DNA from: Pseudoselenomonas ruminantium
GTDB taxonomy: Bacteria; Bacillota; Negativicutes; Selenomonadales; Selenomonadaceae
Direction: 5' to 3'
NCBI RefSeq assembly: GCF_900113715.1
Contig: NZ_FOQK01000022.1
Location: 1 to 57,216 of the forward strand
DNA: 57,216 nt
Part shown: positions 42,226 through 51,214 of the stretch, piece by piece
How the letters are laid out: each line of letters starts with the position of its first letter
Position numbering within the stretch: position 1 is the first letter of the stretch
Notes under the pieces: generated by a model
Told to the model about the DNA's origin: nothing
Database searches by the model: none
The model's input: the letters and a program-made list of their open reading frames with translations, nothing else
Made by a program: the position numbers and the translations under genes

Positions 42226-43233
42226 ATGGACAAGAAAGATTTGCGCAAGCATAACTTGCAGAAGGTACGTCAGGCCCTGCGCGCCCTGAAGCAGGCGACC
42301 AAGCCGCAGCTGGCGGAACGCACGGGGCTCAGTGCCATGACGGTGAATACGCTGGTGAAGCTGCTGCAGGAAGGCGGCGAGGTGGAGCTGCTGGAGGATT
42401 TCCGGCCTTCGGCTTCGGAGGAGGGGGGACGGCCGGCCAGGCAGTACCGGTATCTGGCGGACAGGCGTCTGGCCCTCACGCTTTGCTTCTATGAGGAAGC
42501 GGGCGAGAACCAGATGGAAGTGAATATCGAGAACCTTTTGGGGGATACGGTCTTTGCCGAGCGGGTGGCTTGCCCGGAGGTATCGCCGGCCTACCTGTTG
42601 GCAGCCATCCGGCGGTACCAAGGGCAGTATCCGCAGCTGGCCTTGGTCATGATGGGCCTGCCAGGGGTGGAGGTGGATGGCATGATGGCTGTCGTCGACT
42701 ATCCGGCCTTGAAGGGCGTGCGGCTGCGGGAGCAGCTGGAAGCGTCCACGGGGCTGCCCGTCTGTCTGGTCAACGATATCAACGCTGCGGTTTCGGGGTA
42801 TGGCATGACCTTGGGGCAGGCGGCCCGGCAGGAAACGGTGGTAGGCATCTATTGGCCGCGGAATTATCCGCCAGGGGCAGGCATATTGCTCAACGGTGAG
42901 CTGTATAAGGGCCGTGACGGGCTGGCCGGAGAGATTTCCTGCCTGTTTGACCGCGGCCAGTATCAGCCCGCAGCAATATCGGCGGCTCAGGTGGCAGAAA
43001 AGATCGTCAGCTTTGTCCGCTTCTGGAACCCGCATGGCATGGTGCTGTATCTGGAGGGGATAGCGCCGGAACAGGAAGCGGAGATCCGCAAGCTGTGTGT
43101 GGCCTCCTTGCCAGAGCGCTTCCTGCCGGAGCTCATTCTGGGCAGGCAGCTGCGGGAGGACTACCGGCGCGGGATCCATGCGCTGGCAGGGGCTTATCTG
43201 GAAAAATGCGAACGGAATGGAGCGAAGGTATGA
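42226..43233 (+). CDS. ROK-family transcription regulator
   Basis: 335 residues. N-terminal winged helix (HNLQKVRQALRALKQATKPQLAERTGLSAMTVNTLVKLL), followed by a ROK (repressor/ORF/kinase) domain: LVMMGLPGVEVDGMMAVVDYP, CLVNDINAAVSGYG and GAGILLNGELYKGRDGLAGEISCL, the last carrying the G.AGE motif. The canonical zinc-binding CxCGxxGC loop of ROK kinases is absent (CLFDRGQY), so a kinase function is doubtful and a sugar-sensing repressor is more likely. ATG 42226; the longer frame to 42157 crosses the promoter. The stop overlaps the MFS start (ATGA), so the two are coupled. Confidence 0.85.
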   Translation: MDKKDLRKHNLQKVRQALRALKQATKPQLAERTGLSAMTVNTLVKLLQEGGEVELLEDFRPSASEEGGRPARQYRYLADRRLALTLCFYEEAGENQMEVNIENLLGDTVFAERVACPEVSPAYLLAAIRRYQGQYPQLALVMMGLPGVEVDGMMAVVDYPALKGVRLREQLEASTGLPVCLVNDINAAVSGYGMTLGQAARQETVVGIYWPRNYPPGAGILLNGELYKGRDGLAGEISCLFDRGQYQPAAISAAQVAEKIVSFVRFWNPHGMVLYLEGIAPEQEAEIRKLCVASLPERFLPELILGRQLREDYRRGIHALAGAYLEKCERNGAKV

Positions 43234-44405
43234 ACGAGAGATTTGACCGGTCAAAAGTCAAAGAGCGGTATGCGGCGGGGAAAATGCGGCAGCATTCCAC
43301 GCGGGCGTTGTTCTTCATCGGCGGCTTCGGGGCTGCATCTTGGGCGCCATTGGTGCCGCTCTTGCGGGAAAGGCTGGCTATCGGCGAAGACGTGCTGGGC
43401 ATGCTGCTCTTGTGCATCGGCATCGGCTCGCTTTTGACCATGCCGCTTTCTGGGGCGGCCGCTGTGCGTTTCGGCTGCCGGAAGACGCTGACGGTGGCTG
43501 CCACGGTCTTTGCCTTGCTTTTGCTGGTTTTGTGTCAGGTAGACAATATGGTTCTGGCAGCCCTTTCACTGCTGGTCTTCGGCGCGATGATGGGCTGTAT
43601 TGATGTGGTCATCAATATTCAGGCGGTGCTCGTGGAAAAGGCGGCCAAGCGCCGCTTGATGTCCGGCATGCATGCTCTTTGGAGTGTCGGCGGCTTTATC
43701 GGCGCCGGGCTCTTTGGCATTTGGGTGGGCACGTTGGGGCTGACACCGTTGATTTCCACCTGCATTGCCGTGGGGATAATGCTGCTCACGCTGGCCTTTT
43801 TTGCCCGCCATCTGCTGCCCTTCGGCGGTGAGGGTGGCGGGGCCATGGTGGCGATTCCGCGGGGTATCGTGGCCTTTGTGGGCATAGTGGCCTGCATTGC
43901 CTTTCTGGTGGAAGGGGCAATCATGGATTGGAGCGGTGTTTTCCTCACCACTGTCCGCGGTTTTGACCTGTCCTTGGCAGGCATGGGCTTCACGGTTTTT
44001 TCAGCTGCCATGCTTGTCATGCGGCTGTTAGGAGATGTTACCGTGCAGTGGCTGGGGCAGAAACCCGTGGTGGTAGGTGGCAGCTTGCTGGCTTTCCTGG
44101 GGTTCCTGCTGGTGATCTTTGCGCCCGGTTCGCTGCTCTTATACATAGGCTTCTTTGCCATTGGCATCGGCAGTGCCAATATCGTGCCGGTGTTCTTTTC
44201 TTTGCTGGGCAAGCAGCAGGATATGCCCATCAGCATGGCAGTGCCGGCGGTAAGCACTCTGGGGTATCTGGGCATCCTTATGGGGCCGGCGGCCATCGGC
44301 TTCCTGGCGCATCAGACCAGCCTCTATGCTACCTTTGGCCTGCTGGCGGCATTGGTGGCAGCCCAGGCGGCCGTTGCCGCTTATGTCTATAAAAAGGTTT
44401 TGTGA
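43230..44405 (+). CDS. MFS transporter
   Basis: 391 residues with about twelve membrane spans. MFS signs are FFIGGFGAASWAPLVPLLRERL in the first helix pair, the loop GAAAVRFGCRKTLTVAA in place of the G-x3-D-R-x-G-R motif, and AAVRF/RFGCRK basic residues. The sequence resembles fucose-permease-like and YbjJ-type carriers, substrate undefined. The start ATG overlaps the ROK gene stop by 4 bases, so the ROK protein probably controls it. A TTGACCGGTCAA palindrome lies in codons 5-8. Confidence 0.85.
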   Translation: MNERFDRSKVKERYAAGKMRQHSTRALFFIGGFGAASWAPLVPLLRERLAIGEDVLGMLLLCIGIGSLLTMPLSGAAAVRFGCRKTLTVAATVFALLLLVLCQVDNMVLAALSLLVFGAMMGCIDVVINIQAVLVEKAAKRRLMSGMHALWSVGGFIGAGLFGIWVGTLGLTPLISTCIAVGIMLLTLAFFARHLLPFGGEGGGAMVAIPRGIVAFVGIVACIAFLVEGAIMDWSGVFLTTVRGFDLSLAGMGFTVFSAAMLVMRLLGDVTVQWLGQKPVVVGGSLLAFLGFLLVIFAPGSLLLYIGFFAIGIGSANIVPVFFSLLGKQQDMPISMAVPAVSTLGYLGILMGPAAIGFLAHQTSLYATFGLLAALVAAQAAVAAYVYKKVL

Positions 44406-44419
44406 GGGAGGATATGCTT

Positions 44420-45286
44420 ATGCTGGCAGATTATCATGTGCATACGGAGTTCAGTGATGATTCCCGTGAACCGATGGAGGAGCAGGCAAAACGGGCGGTT
44501 TCGCTGGGCTTGCAGGAAATGTGCTTTACCGACCACGTGGATTATGGCATCAAGAAGGACTGGGATGAGGGTGGTATCGAGTACCGCGGCGGCGATGGCA
44601 TAGGTCTGGCGGCAGAGGAACTGCAGCCCTTGGCCAATGTGGATTATCCTAAGTACTTTGCGAAATTCAGCCGGGTCAAGGCCGAGTTTGCGAAGGAAAT
44701 CGCTTTACGCTGTGGTTTGGAATTCGGCGTGCAGGTCGGCACTATCCCGAAATATGAGGCGTTGTTTGCGGAATACGCGGACAAGCTGGACTTTGTGCTG
44801 CTCTCCATCCATCAGGTGGAGAACAAGGAATTCTGGAATCAGGAATTCCAGCAGGGACGCAGCCAGCAGGAGTACAACGAGCGGTACTATCAGGAAATGT
44901 ATGACGTGATGAAGAACTTCAAGCATTACGCGGTGCTGGCCCATCTGAACCTTATCAGCCGCTATGACAAGCAGGGGAAATATCCCTTTGCAGCCGTCAG
45001 GGATATGATAGCCGAGATCCTGAAGCTGGCCATCGCCGACGGCAAGGGCATTGAACTTAATACTTCTTCCTGGCATTACGGCCTTGATGACACTATGCCT
45101 GCCCGGGATATCCTGCGGCTCTACAAGGATTTGGGCGGCCGCATCATCACGATCGGTTCCGATGCTCATTCCACCAAGTATCTGGCCGACCACATGGAGG
45201 AGGCCCGGGCTATCCTGCGGGATGCGATTGGCATGCAGGAAGTCTATACGTTCAGGAATATGGAGCCCATCGGGCATAAATTATGA
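44420..45286 (+). CDS. PHP-domain phosphatase, histidinol-phosphatase (HisJ) type
   Basis: 288 residues. PHP fold with metal-binding motifs ADYHVHTEFSDDS, CFTDHVDYG, HLNLISRYD and GSDAHSTKYLAD. HisJ-type enzymes remove phosphate from histidinol phosphate in histidine synthesis; no other his gene lies nearby, so another phosphoester could be the substrate. ATG 44420 is chosen since GGGAGG lies 8 bases upstream; ATG 44414 is also in frame. 14 bases after the MFS stop. Confidence 0.88.
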   Translation: MLADYHVHTEFSDDSREPMEEQAKRAVSLGLQEMCFTDHVDYGIKKDWDEGGIEYRGGDGIGLAAEELQPLANVDYPKYFAKFSRVKAEFAKEIALRCGLEFGVQVGTIPKYEALFAEYADKLDFVLLSIHQVENKEFWNQEFQQGRSQQEYNERYYQEMYDVMKNFKHYAVLAHLNLISRYDKQGKYPFAAVRDMIAEILKLAIADGKGIELNTSSWHYGLDDTMPARDILRLYKDLGGRIITIGSDAHSTKYLADHMEEARAILRDAIGMQEVYTFRNMEPIGHKL

Positions 45287-45305
45287 AGAAAATGGAGTGG
45301 GTAGC

Positions 45306-46139
45306 GTGAGCAGGATTATTTTCATTGATGTGGATGGTACGCTGGTGGATTATGACAATGCCTTGCCGGAATCGGCAGTGGCAGCTATCCGCCAGGCCAG
45401 GGCAAATGGGCATAAGGTATATATCAGCACGGGCCGCAGCCGGGCCGAGGTCTATCAGGAAATCTGGGACATCGGCCTTGACGGCATGATTGGCGGCAAC
45501 GGCAGCTATGTGGAGGACGACGGGCAGGTGGTCATGCACCAGCTGCTCACGGCAGAGCAGAGCCGCCGCATCGTGGACTGGCTCCATGAGCGCCAGCTGG
45601 AATTTTATCTCGAAAGCAACAATGGCCTCTTTGCCAGCGAGAACTTCGAGACCCGGGGCGAGCCTGTCATGCAGGAATATTCGGCCCGCAAGGGACAGGA
45701 CAATGCCGCCAGGATGACCGTGCGGCAGGCTTTCCCCGAAATGATTTTCGGTGGGGAGCTTTACCGGGACGATCTGAACAAGGTCAGCTTCATCCTCGAA
45801 AGCTATGAGGACTTCCTGGCAGCCAAGGAAGCCTTCCCGGATCTGCAGGCAGGCACCTGGGGCGGCGTCGGGGAAACGGCCCTGTTCGGGGACCTGGGCG
45901 TCAAGGGCATCACCAAGGCTCATGCCATTGATGAGCTGCTGAAACATATCGATGGCAAAATTGAGGACACCATCGCCTTCGGCGATGCCAAGATTGACTT
46001 GCCCATGTTTGAATACTGTGCCGTAGGCGTAGCCATGGGCAACGGCGGTGAGGAGATCAAGGCGATGGCAGATTTCGTGACGGATGCCGTGGCCGAGGAT
46101 GGCCTCTTCCATGCCTTCCAGCGGCTGGGGTTGATTTGA
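45306..46139 (+). CDS. HAD hydrolase, Cof type
   Basis: 277 residues starting at GTG 45306. HAD motifs: IIFIDVDGTLVDYDNALPES (nucleophile Asp), ISTGRSRAEVY (motif II), and IAFGDAKIDLPMFEYCAVGVAMGNGGEEIKAMADFVT (motif IV). The C2 cap of Cof/YidA enzymes is present. Acts on sugar phosphates or flavin/pyridoxal phosphates in this family; the specific substrate is not visible. GGAGTGG precedes the GTG; ATG starts further upstream lie in the PHP gene. A strong hairpin follows at 46211-46256. Confidence 0.88.
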   Translation: MSRIIFIDVDGTLVDYDNALPESAVAAIRQARANGHKVYISTGRSRAEVYQEIWDIGLDGMIGGNGSYVEDDGQVVMHQLLTAEQSRRIVDWLHERQLEFYLESNNGLFASENFETRGEPVMQEYSARKGQDNAARMTVRQAFPEMIFGGELYRDDLNKVSFILESYEDFLAAKEAFPDLQAGTWGGVGETALFGDLGVKGITKAHAIDELLKHIDGKIEDTIAFGDAKIDLPMFEYCAVGVAMGNGGEEIKAMADFVTDAVAEDGLFHAFQRLGLI

Positions 46140-46210
46140 TACAGGCAACGTGGTAACATAGGAGCATAAGAACATAAAAAGGTGCCTGCTGCCACCGGGG
46201 AGCAGGAAAG

Positions 46211-46256
46211 ACGCCATATCTTTATCGTTAGGTCAGCGAAGATAAAGATATGGCGT
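46211..46256 (+). terminator. Long hairpin after the HAD gene
   Basis: ACGCCATATCTTTATC pairs with GATAAAGATATGGCGT, 16 bp perfect, loop of 14 bases, followed by TCTTTGC. Flanking AAAG/CTTT extends the stem. It may end the HAD transcript; the poor U-run leaves a role as a leader structure for the next gene possible. Confidence 0.6.
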
Positions 46257-46281
46257 TCTTTGCATATTGAAGGGGGATAGG

Positions 46282-46761
46282 ATGATGTTCAGAAAGATGA
46301 GACGCTTTAAGCAGCAGGTCAGTGAAGAGGAATGCCGTGAGGTATTGAACCATGCCAAGCGGGGAGTGCTTTCTCTTCTTGGGGAGGATGGCTATCCCTA
46401 TGGATTGCCTATCAATCACTGGTACTGTGAGGAAGATGGCAAGCTGTATTTCCATGGGGCCAAGGCGGGGCATAAGCTTGAGGCCATCAAGAAGTGTGAC
46501 AAGGACAGCTTCTGTGCCTACGATGAGGGCTATCGCAAAGAAGGGGAATGGGCCCTCAATATCGAGAGTGTCATCGCCTTCGGCAGAATCAGCCTGGTGG
46601 AGGACGAAGAGGTGGCTAAAAGGATATGTACCCATCTCGTAGGCAGATTCACCGACGATCAGGAATATCTGGAGAAGGAATTAAAAAATGCCCTGCCACG
46701 GGTGCAGTGCCTGGCGATGGGTATTGAGTATATGACAGGTAAGTTGGTAAATGAGTCGTAA
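46282..46761 (+). CDS. Nim-like pyridoxamine-5'-phosphate-oxidase-fold flavoprotein
   Basis: 159 residues. Split-barrel FMN-binding protein: MRRFKQQVSEEECREVLNHAKRGVLSLLGEDGYPYGLPINHWY is the typical entry of the NimA/5-nitroimidazole-resistance-like group, with FHGAKAGHKLEAIKKCDKDSFCAYDE next and ESVIAFGRISLVED. Histidine in FHGAKAGHKL contacts flavin in relatives. Members reduce nitro compounds or bind flavins; resistance cannot be claimed from sequence alone. Start 46282 or 46285. The next gene starts 14 bases after its stop. Confidence 0.85.
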   Translation: MMFRKMRRFKQQVSEEECREVLNHAKRGVLSLLGEDGYPYGLPINHWYCEEDGKLYFHGAKAGHKLEAIKKCDKDSFCAYDEGYRKEGEWALNIESVIAFGRISLVEDEEVAKRICTHLVGRFTDDQEYLEKELKNALPRVQCLAMGIEYMTGKLVNES

Positions 46762-46774
46762 GGAGGGGGCGCAG

Positions 46775-47140
46775 ATGGAATTGAAACAAATTGATGGCCG
46801 GCTGACGGTTTGCAAACTTAAAACGACGGCAGAAATTGACTTGAATCAAGATTTTTATTTTGTTGGCAGGACGGATGAGGAAATATCCTTGGTCTGCAAG
46901 ACTGAGAATACTCCAACTAAAACACTGGAGCGTGACGATGGCTGGCGGGCCTTTCGTATAAAGGGAATACTTGATTTTTCACTGATTGGCATTCTGTCGA
47001 AAATATCATCCATATTGGCAGAAAATAAGATAGGGATATTCGCCGTATCCACCTACAACACAGATTATATCCTCGTTAGGGAAGGCGATTTTAATGCAGC
47101 ATTAACGGCATTGGGGGAACACGGCTACAAAATCGTGTAA
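46775..47140 (+). CDS. ACT-domain protein
   Basis: 121 residues. Two ACT-type small-ligand-binding units in tandem, the second clearer: FRIKGILDFSLIGILSKISSILAENKIGIFAVSTYNTDYILV (beta-alpha-beta with the Gly/Leu turn). A known stand-alone ACT family of Firmicutes has this shape (binds an amino acid such as arginine or threonine in relatives). ATG 46775 follows AAGGAGG, which itself lies in a short upstream frame. Function undefined; possibly a sensor for the neighbouring metabolic genes. Confidence 0.78.
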   Translation: MELKQIDGRLTVCKLKTTAEIDLNQDFYFVGRTDEEISLVCKTENTPTKTLERDDGWRAFRIKGILDFSLIGILSKISSILAENKIGIFAVSTYNTDYILVREGDFNAALTALGEHGYKIV

Positions 47141-47256
47141 TTGCCCACTGAGCCGGTACTCCACCTGCGGCTGGCACGCTATGTAAAAATGTGGAGTTAG
47201 TGGGACGGGAGGAGCTTGAGAAAATAAAAGTTTAGAAATTTTTTCGGAAGGGGGGA

Positions 47257-47285
47257 TTGACTTGAAGTTTGCTCCAAGGTATAGA
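47257..47285 (+). promoter_or_regulatory. Promoter of the DXS-like gene
   Basis: TTGACT (47257-47262), 17 bases, TATAGA (47280-47285), then a leader of about 55 bases with the inverted repeat CTTACAA (47286-47292)/TTGTAAG (47315-47321). Confidence 0.65.
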
Positions 47286-47342
47286 CTTACAAACATCAGC
47301 TGAGATTATGAATGTTGTAAGCTAGAGCAAAGGAGCGATTTC

Positions 47343-49091
47343 ATGTATTTGGAGAAAGTCACGGGTCCTGAGGATATCAAAGGGTTCTCGGCGGAGCAGC
47401 GCAGAGCGCTGGCTCGCGAAATGCGGGAGGCTATGCTGAAAAGAGCCAGTATCCATGGCGGCCATTTCGGCCCGGATTTCGGTATTGTGGAGGCCACGAT
47501 TGCCTTGCATACGGTGTTTGATTCGCCGAAGGATAAGTTTGTCTTTGATATTTCCCATCAGGCCTATCCCCATAAGATGCTGACGGGCCGCAAGGATGCC
47601 TATCTCTATGAGGAGCATTACGACGATGTGTCGGGCTATACCAACCCCGAGGAAAGCGCGCACGATATGTTCAATGTGGGCCATACGTCTACCTCCATCA
47701 GTCTGGCAACGGGACTGGCCAAGGCTCGTGACCTCAAGGGTGACAAGGAAAATATCATCGCCATCATCGGCGATGGTTCCATGAGTGGCGGTGAAGCATT
47801 GGAAGGGCTGGATACTGCCGGGGAGATGAAGTCCAATCTGATTATCGTGTTCAATGATAATGACCAGAGCATTGCTGAAGTTCACGGCGGCATGTATAAG
47901 GGCTTTAAGGAATTGCGTGATACCAATGGTAAGTCGGAACGCAATCTGTTCAAGGCTATGGGACTTGATTATCGCTTCGTGGCCGATGGCAATGATGCCG
48001 AGGCGATGATTGCGGCTCTGGAGGAAGTCAAGGATATCGATCATCCTGTGGTGCTGCATATTGTCACCAAAAAAGGAAAAGGCTATAAGTTTGCCGAAGA
48101 GAATAAGGAAGAGTGGCACTGGCATATGCCCTTTGATATCGAGACCGGTGAAGTGACACAGCCGTTGATTGACCCTTATGCGGAACAGACGGCGGAGACC
48201 TTCCTGCGGCTGGCCAAGGAGGATAAGAAATTCATCGCCATCTCGGCAGCAACTCCTGCCAGCATGGGGCTTACCCAGGCACGCCGTGAGGAGCTGGGTG
48301 AGCATTATATCGACGTGGGCATTGCTGAGGAGCAGGCGGTGGCTATGGCATCCGGTTTGGCGAAAAATGGTGCCCATCCGGTCTTTGGGGATTATTCCTC
48401 GTTCTTCCAGCGTACCTATGACCAGCTGGCACAGGATGTATGTGTCAATAACAGCCCCGCAACCTTCCTGGTGTTCTGGGCCTCCATGTACGGCATGAAT
48501 GATGTAACCCATCTGGGCTTCTACGACATCCCCATGATGAGCAATATCCCCAATCTTGTTTATCTGGCACCCACTTCGCCGGAGGAATATCAGGCCATGC
48601 TGGACTGGTCGGTGGCGCAGGAAAAATACCCGGTAGCCATCCGGGTGTCCCATATGATGGTGGGGAGCTCCAACCGTCCTGTCCGCAAGAGCTATGACGA
48701 GCTGAACAAGTACGAGGTGGTCCGCCAGGGCAGCCAGGTGGCTCTTATCGGTCTGGGCAGTTTCTGCAATCTGGCGGAAGAAGCGGCGGCCAAGCTCAAA
48801 GAACAGGGCATGGAGGCTACGGTAATCAATCCGCTCTTTATCACGGGGCTGGATGAGGAACTGCTGGAAAGCCTGAAGGAAAACCACGATATGGTGGTGA
48901 CGCTGGAAGATGGCGTGCTGGAAGGCGGCTTCGGCGAGAAGATTGCCCGCTTCTATGGTGCTGACAGGATGAAGGTGCTGAACTTCGGCCTGCCCAAGAA
49001 ATTCTATGACCGCTATGATTACGGTAAGCTGGCGCAGGAACATCATCTGACTGCTGAACAGATTGCCGAGGATATCATAAAGACTTTATAA
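47343..49091 (+). CDS. dxs: 1-deoxy-D-xylulose-5-phosphate synthase-like transketolase
   Basis: 582 residues, a little shorter than DXS (about 620-630). TPP-binding region IIGDGSMSGGEALEGLDTAGEMKSNLIIVFNDN; DXS-type DISHQAYPHKMLTGR and GHTSTSISLATGLAKARD; the central IDVGIAEEQAVAMASGLAKNG of the pyrimidine domain, then the C-terminal domain (VINPLFITGLDEELLESL). It condenses pyruvate with glyceraldehyde 3-phosphate in isoprenoid and cofactor synthesis, if it is DXS. No other MEP-pathway gene is adjacent, so a related ketol-transferring enzyme is possible. Own promoter; flavodoxin gene follows by 24 bases. Confidence 0.85.
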   Translation: MYLEKVTGPEDIKGFSAEQRRALAREMREAMLKRASIHGGHFGPDFGIVEATIALHTVFDSPKDKFVFDISHQAYPHKMLTGRKDAYLYEEHYDDVSGYTNPEESAHDMFNVGHTSTSISLATGLAKARDLKGDKENIIAIIGDGSMSGGEALEGLDTAGEMKSNLIIVFNDNDQSIAEVHGGMYKGFKELRDTNGKSERNLFKAMGLDYRFVADGNDAEAMIAALEEVKDIDHPVVLHIVTKKGKGYKFAEENKEEWHWHMPFDIETGEVTQPLIDPYAEQTAETFLRLAKEDKKFIAISAATPASMGLTQARREELGEHYIDVGIAEEQAVAMASGLAKNGAHPVFGDYSSFFQRTYDQLAQDVCVNNSPATFLVFWASMYGMNDVTHLGFYDIPMMSNIPNLVYLAPTSPEEYQAMLDWSVAQEKYPVAIRVSHMMVGSSNRPVRKSYDELNKYEVVRQGSQVALIGLGSFCNLAEEAAAKLKEQGMEATVINPLFITGLDEELLESLKENHDMVVTLEDGVLEGGFGEKIARFYGADRMKVLNFGLPKKFYDRYDYGKLAQEHHLTAEQIAEDIIKTL

Positions 49092-49115
49092 GTGTAGAAG
49101 GGAGAAGGATCCATT

Positions 49116-49595
49116 ATGAGCAAAGCATTAGTCGCGTATTTTTCTGCCAGCGGTGTGACGGCTAAGGTTGCCAGCAATCTGGCCGAGGCCGCAGGGGCAG
49201 ATCTTTTTGAGATCAAGCCGGAGGTGCCCTACACAAAAGAAGACCTGAACTGGCAGGACAAGAACTCCCGCAGCAGCGTGGAGATGCGGGATACTGCCTC
49301 CCGTCCGGCGGTGGCGGGCAAGGTGGAGAACATGGGAGATTATGATGTGATTTTCCTGGGCTTCCCCATCTGGTGGTATGTGGCTCCCCATATCACTAAC
49401 AGCTTTCTGGAAGAATATGACATGTCAGGCAAGAAAATCATTCTTTTTGCCACTTCCGGCGGCAGCGGCTTTGGCAAGAGCGTTGCAGGCCTTCAGGATA
49501 GCTGCCCGGGGGCGACGGTTATGGAAGGAAAAATTTTGAACGGCTGTCCTTCAATCGATGAGTTGAAAGAATGGGTGGACAGTCTGACGCTCTGA
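49116..49595 (+). CDS. Flavodoxin
   Basis: 159 residues. Start SKALVAYFSASGVTAKVASNLAEAAGADLFEI carries the phosphate-binding S-x-S-G-x-T loop; WWYVAPHITNSFLEEYDMSGKKIILFATSGGSGFGKSV is typical of the long-chain/NADPH-dependent FMN-reductase-like flavodoxins. It carries electrons in anaerobic metabolism; its partner is not known. The stop lies just 18 bases before the next gene. A TGACATGTCA palindrome lies within it (49417-49428). Confidence 0.9.
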   Translation: MSKALVAYFSASGVTAKVASNLAEAAGADLFEIKPEVPYTKEDLNWQDKNSRSSVEMRDTASRPAVAGKVENMGDYDVIFLGFPIWWYVAPHITNSFLEEYDMSGKKIILFATSGGSGFGKSVAGLQDSCPGATVMEGKILNGCPSIDELKEWVDSLTL

Positions 49596-49613
49596 TTTAT
49601 AATGGGGAAAAAG

Positions 49614-50732
49614 ATGAACCGCAGAACATTTATTATGGGAGGTATCGGTGCTGTGGGCATGCTGTCTGCCGGCGGCTGGCTCTTTACCAGGCGGCCGGAG
49701 TTTGGCCGCCTGCCCCAAGGGCAAAGGCTGGCCCGCGTGCAGGCCTCGCCTCATTATAAAAACGGCCAGTTCCAAAATCTGGTGCCGGTGCAGGTGATGA
49801 ATGAGGAGAGCGGGGAGAATCGCTTCGTGGCTATGGCGAAATTCCTCTTTGGGGATAAATCCGAGCTTTCTCCCCAGGAAACCATGCTATCTCAAAAGAC
49901 AGATCTGAAGGCTTTGGACAAAGACAAGGATGCTGTGGTGTGGCTGGGGCATTCCAGCTTCTTTTTGCAGCTGGGAGGACGCAGGATACTGATTGACCCG
50001 GTATTCAGCGACTATGCTTCGCCGGTGTTCTTCATCAACAAGGCCTTTCCTGGCAGCAATGTCTACACGGCTGATGATATGCCGGAGATTGATGTGCTGG
50101 CCATTTCCCACGATCATTGGGACCATCTGGATTATCCTACTGTCATGGCCCTGAAGCCCAAGGTGAAGCAGATTGTCTGTCCTTTGGGCGTAGGAGAGCA
50201 TTTTGACTTTTGGGGATTTGACATGTCAACGATCCGTGAGGAAGATTGGGATACGGAAGTCAGGCTGGCGGAGGATTTTTCTGTCCATATCTTACCCTCC
50301 CAGCACTTCTCTGGCCGCTTCCTTGACCGCAATCCAACCTTGTGGTGCGGCTTTGCCTTTGTGACGCCCCAGCGGAAGGTCTATTATACCGGCGACGGGG
50401 GCTATGGCGAGCATTTCAAGGCCATCGGCGAAAAGTTTGGCGGTTTTGATCTGATGCTGGGTGAAAACGGCCAGTACAATATGGCCTGGCATGCCATCCA
50501 TATGCTGCCGGAGGAAACCGCCCAGGCAGCAACGGATGCAAGGACAAAACTGCTGCTGCCAGCCCATGGCGGCAAGTTCGCCCTTTCCCGTCATCCCTGG
50601 CAGGAACCTTATCGGGAGCTTTCCCACTTTAGCCAGGGGCGGGGGTATAAGCTGCTGACCCCGGAAATTGGCGAAGCGGCTTATCTTGACAATGCCCAGA
50701 ACTTTGGGCTCTGGTGGGAGAACATGAAATAA
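49614..50732 (+). CDS. Metallo-beta-lactamase-fold hydrolase with Tat-type signal
   Basis: 372 residues. The N-terminus NRRTFIMGGIGAVGMLSAGGWLF has the twin-arginine export form (R-R-x-F). The MBL core has VVWLGHSSFFLQLGGRRILIDPVF, HDHWDHLDYPT (zinc-binding HxHxDH) and later DGGYGEHFKAIGEKFGG, ending HGGKFALSRHPW. It is most like the NAPE-PLD/UlaG-type phosphodiesterase group (acts on lipids, lactones or phosphoesters), location periplasmic. ATG 49614 is preferred to 49602 as the GGGGAAAAAG site sits between them. Ends before a terminator. Contains a TTGACATGTCAA palindrome at 50218. Confidence 0.85.
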   Translation: MNRRTFIMGGIGAVGMLSAGGWLFTRRPEFGRLPQGQRLARVQASPHYKNGQFQNLVPVQVMNEESGENRFVAMAKFLFGDKSELSPQETMLSQKTDLKALDKDKDAVVWLGHSSFFLQLGGRRILIDPVFSDYASPVFFINKAFPGSNVYTADDMPEIDVLAISHDHWDHLDYPTVMALKPKVKQIVCPLGVGEHFDFWGFDMSTIREEDWDTEVRLAEDFSVHILPSQHFSGRFLDRNPTLWCGFAFVTPQRKVYYTGDGGYGEHFKAIGEKFGGFDLMLGENGQYNMAWHAIHMLPEETAQAATDARTKLLLPAHGGKFALSRHPWQEPYRELSHFSQGRGYKLLTPEIGEAAYLDNAQNFGLWWENMK

Positions 50733-50733
50733 C

Positions 50734-50773
50734 AGCAAAGGAGCGTCATCGATGTGGATGTCGCTCCTTTGCT
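50734..50773 (+). terminator. Terminator after the MBL gene
   Basis: AGCAAAGGAGCG pairs with CGCTCCTTTGCT, 12 bp, loop of 16 bases (which contains GATGTGGATG-like bases), followed by GTGTGGATTTTTA. The next 197 bases are AT-rich and include a TGACATGTCA palindrome (50917-50928), with no gene. Confidence 0.75.
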
Positions 50774-50970
50774 GTGTGGATTTTTATTCTCGTTTTTCAA
50801 CTGCCGTCCGATTAATATCAGAGAAAATGTTTGAGGGATATTCCTGTTTACAAAAATTTATGTATGAATGAATTGTACAGGGAGGATTATGAAAAAAGCT
50901 AATATAAACAACTAAAATGACATGTCAAAAGTCAAACTGGAGAGTCTGCTTCTTTTTGATATGTTGTTGT

Positions 50971-51120
50971 TTATTTCCGGTCAAAGATGGTGCTGCGCAA
51001 GTGCCAGGTCAGGCAGCCGCCAACAAAGGCTACGATTATGCCGCTTACTACATCGGTGGGGTAGTGGACACCTGCATATAGACGGGAAAAGGCCATGATG
51101 ACCGCGAAAGCTTCGTCCAT
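50971..51120 (-). pseudogene. PAP2 phosphatase, C-terminal remnant
   Basis: 49 codons: MDEAFAVIMAFSRLYAGVHYPTDVVSGIIVAFVGGC, the third conserved motif of PAP2 lipid/phosphate phosphatases (SR-x3-G-x-HYP-x-D-x2-x-G) with one membrane span. Motifs 1 and 2, which carry the catalytic Lys/Arg and His, are absent. It retains an ATG with GAGGT before it, so it may be translated, but it lacks most of the enzyme (usually about 180-250 residues). Decay by deletion. Confidence 0.75.
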
Positions 51121-51214
51121 AAATTACCTCGCTTGGTGTACTGTGTCAAAAAGACATGTTCGCCCATTATCGTTCGTTTATGGGTTTATTGTCAATGAGA
51201 AAAGGCACAGTGCA

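Noticed and set aside
46282-46761. Nitroimidazole resistance gene
   Set aside because: The fold is Nim-like but the family is broad; resistance cannot be read from the sequence.
47322-49046. Open frame of 574 codons on the minus strand
   Set aside because: Antisense to the DXS-like gene, which has clear TPP and catalytic motifs.
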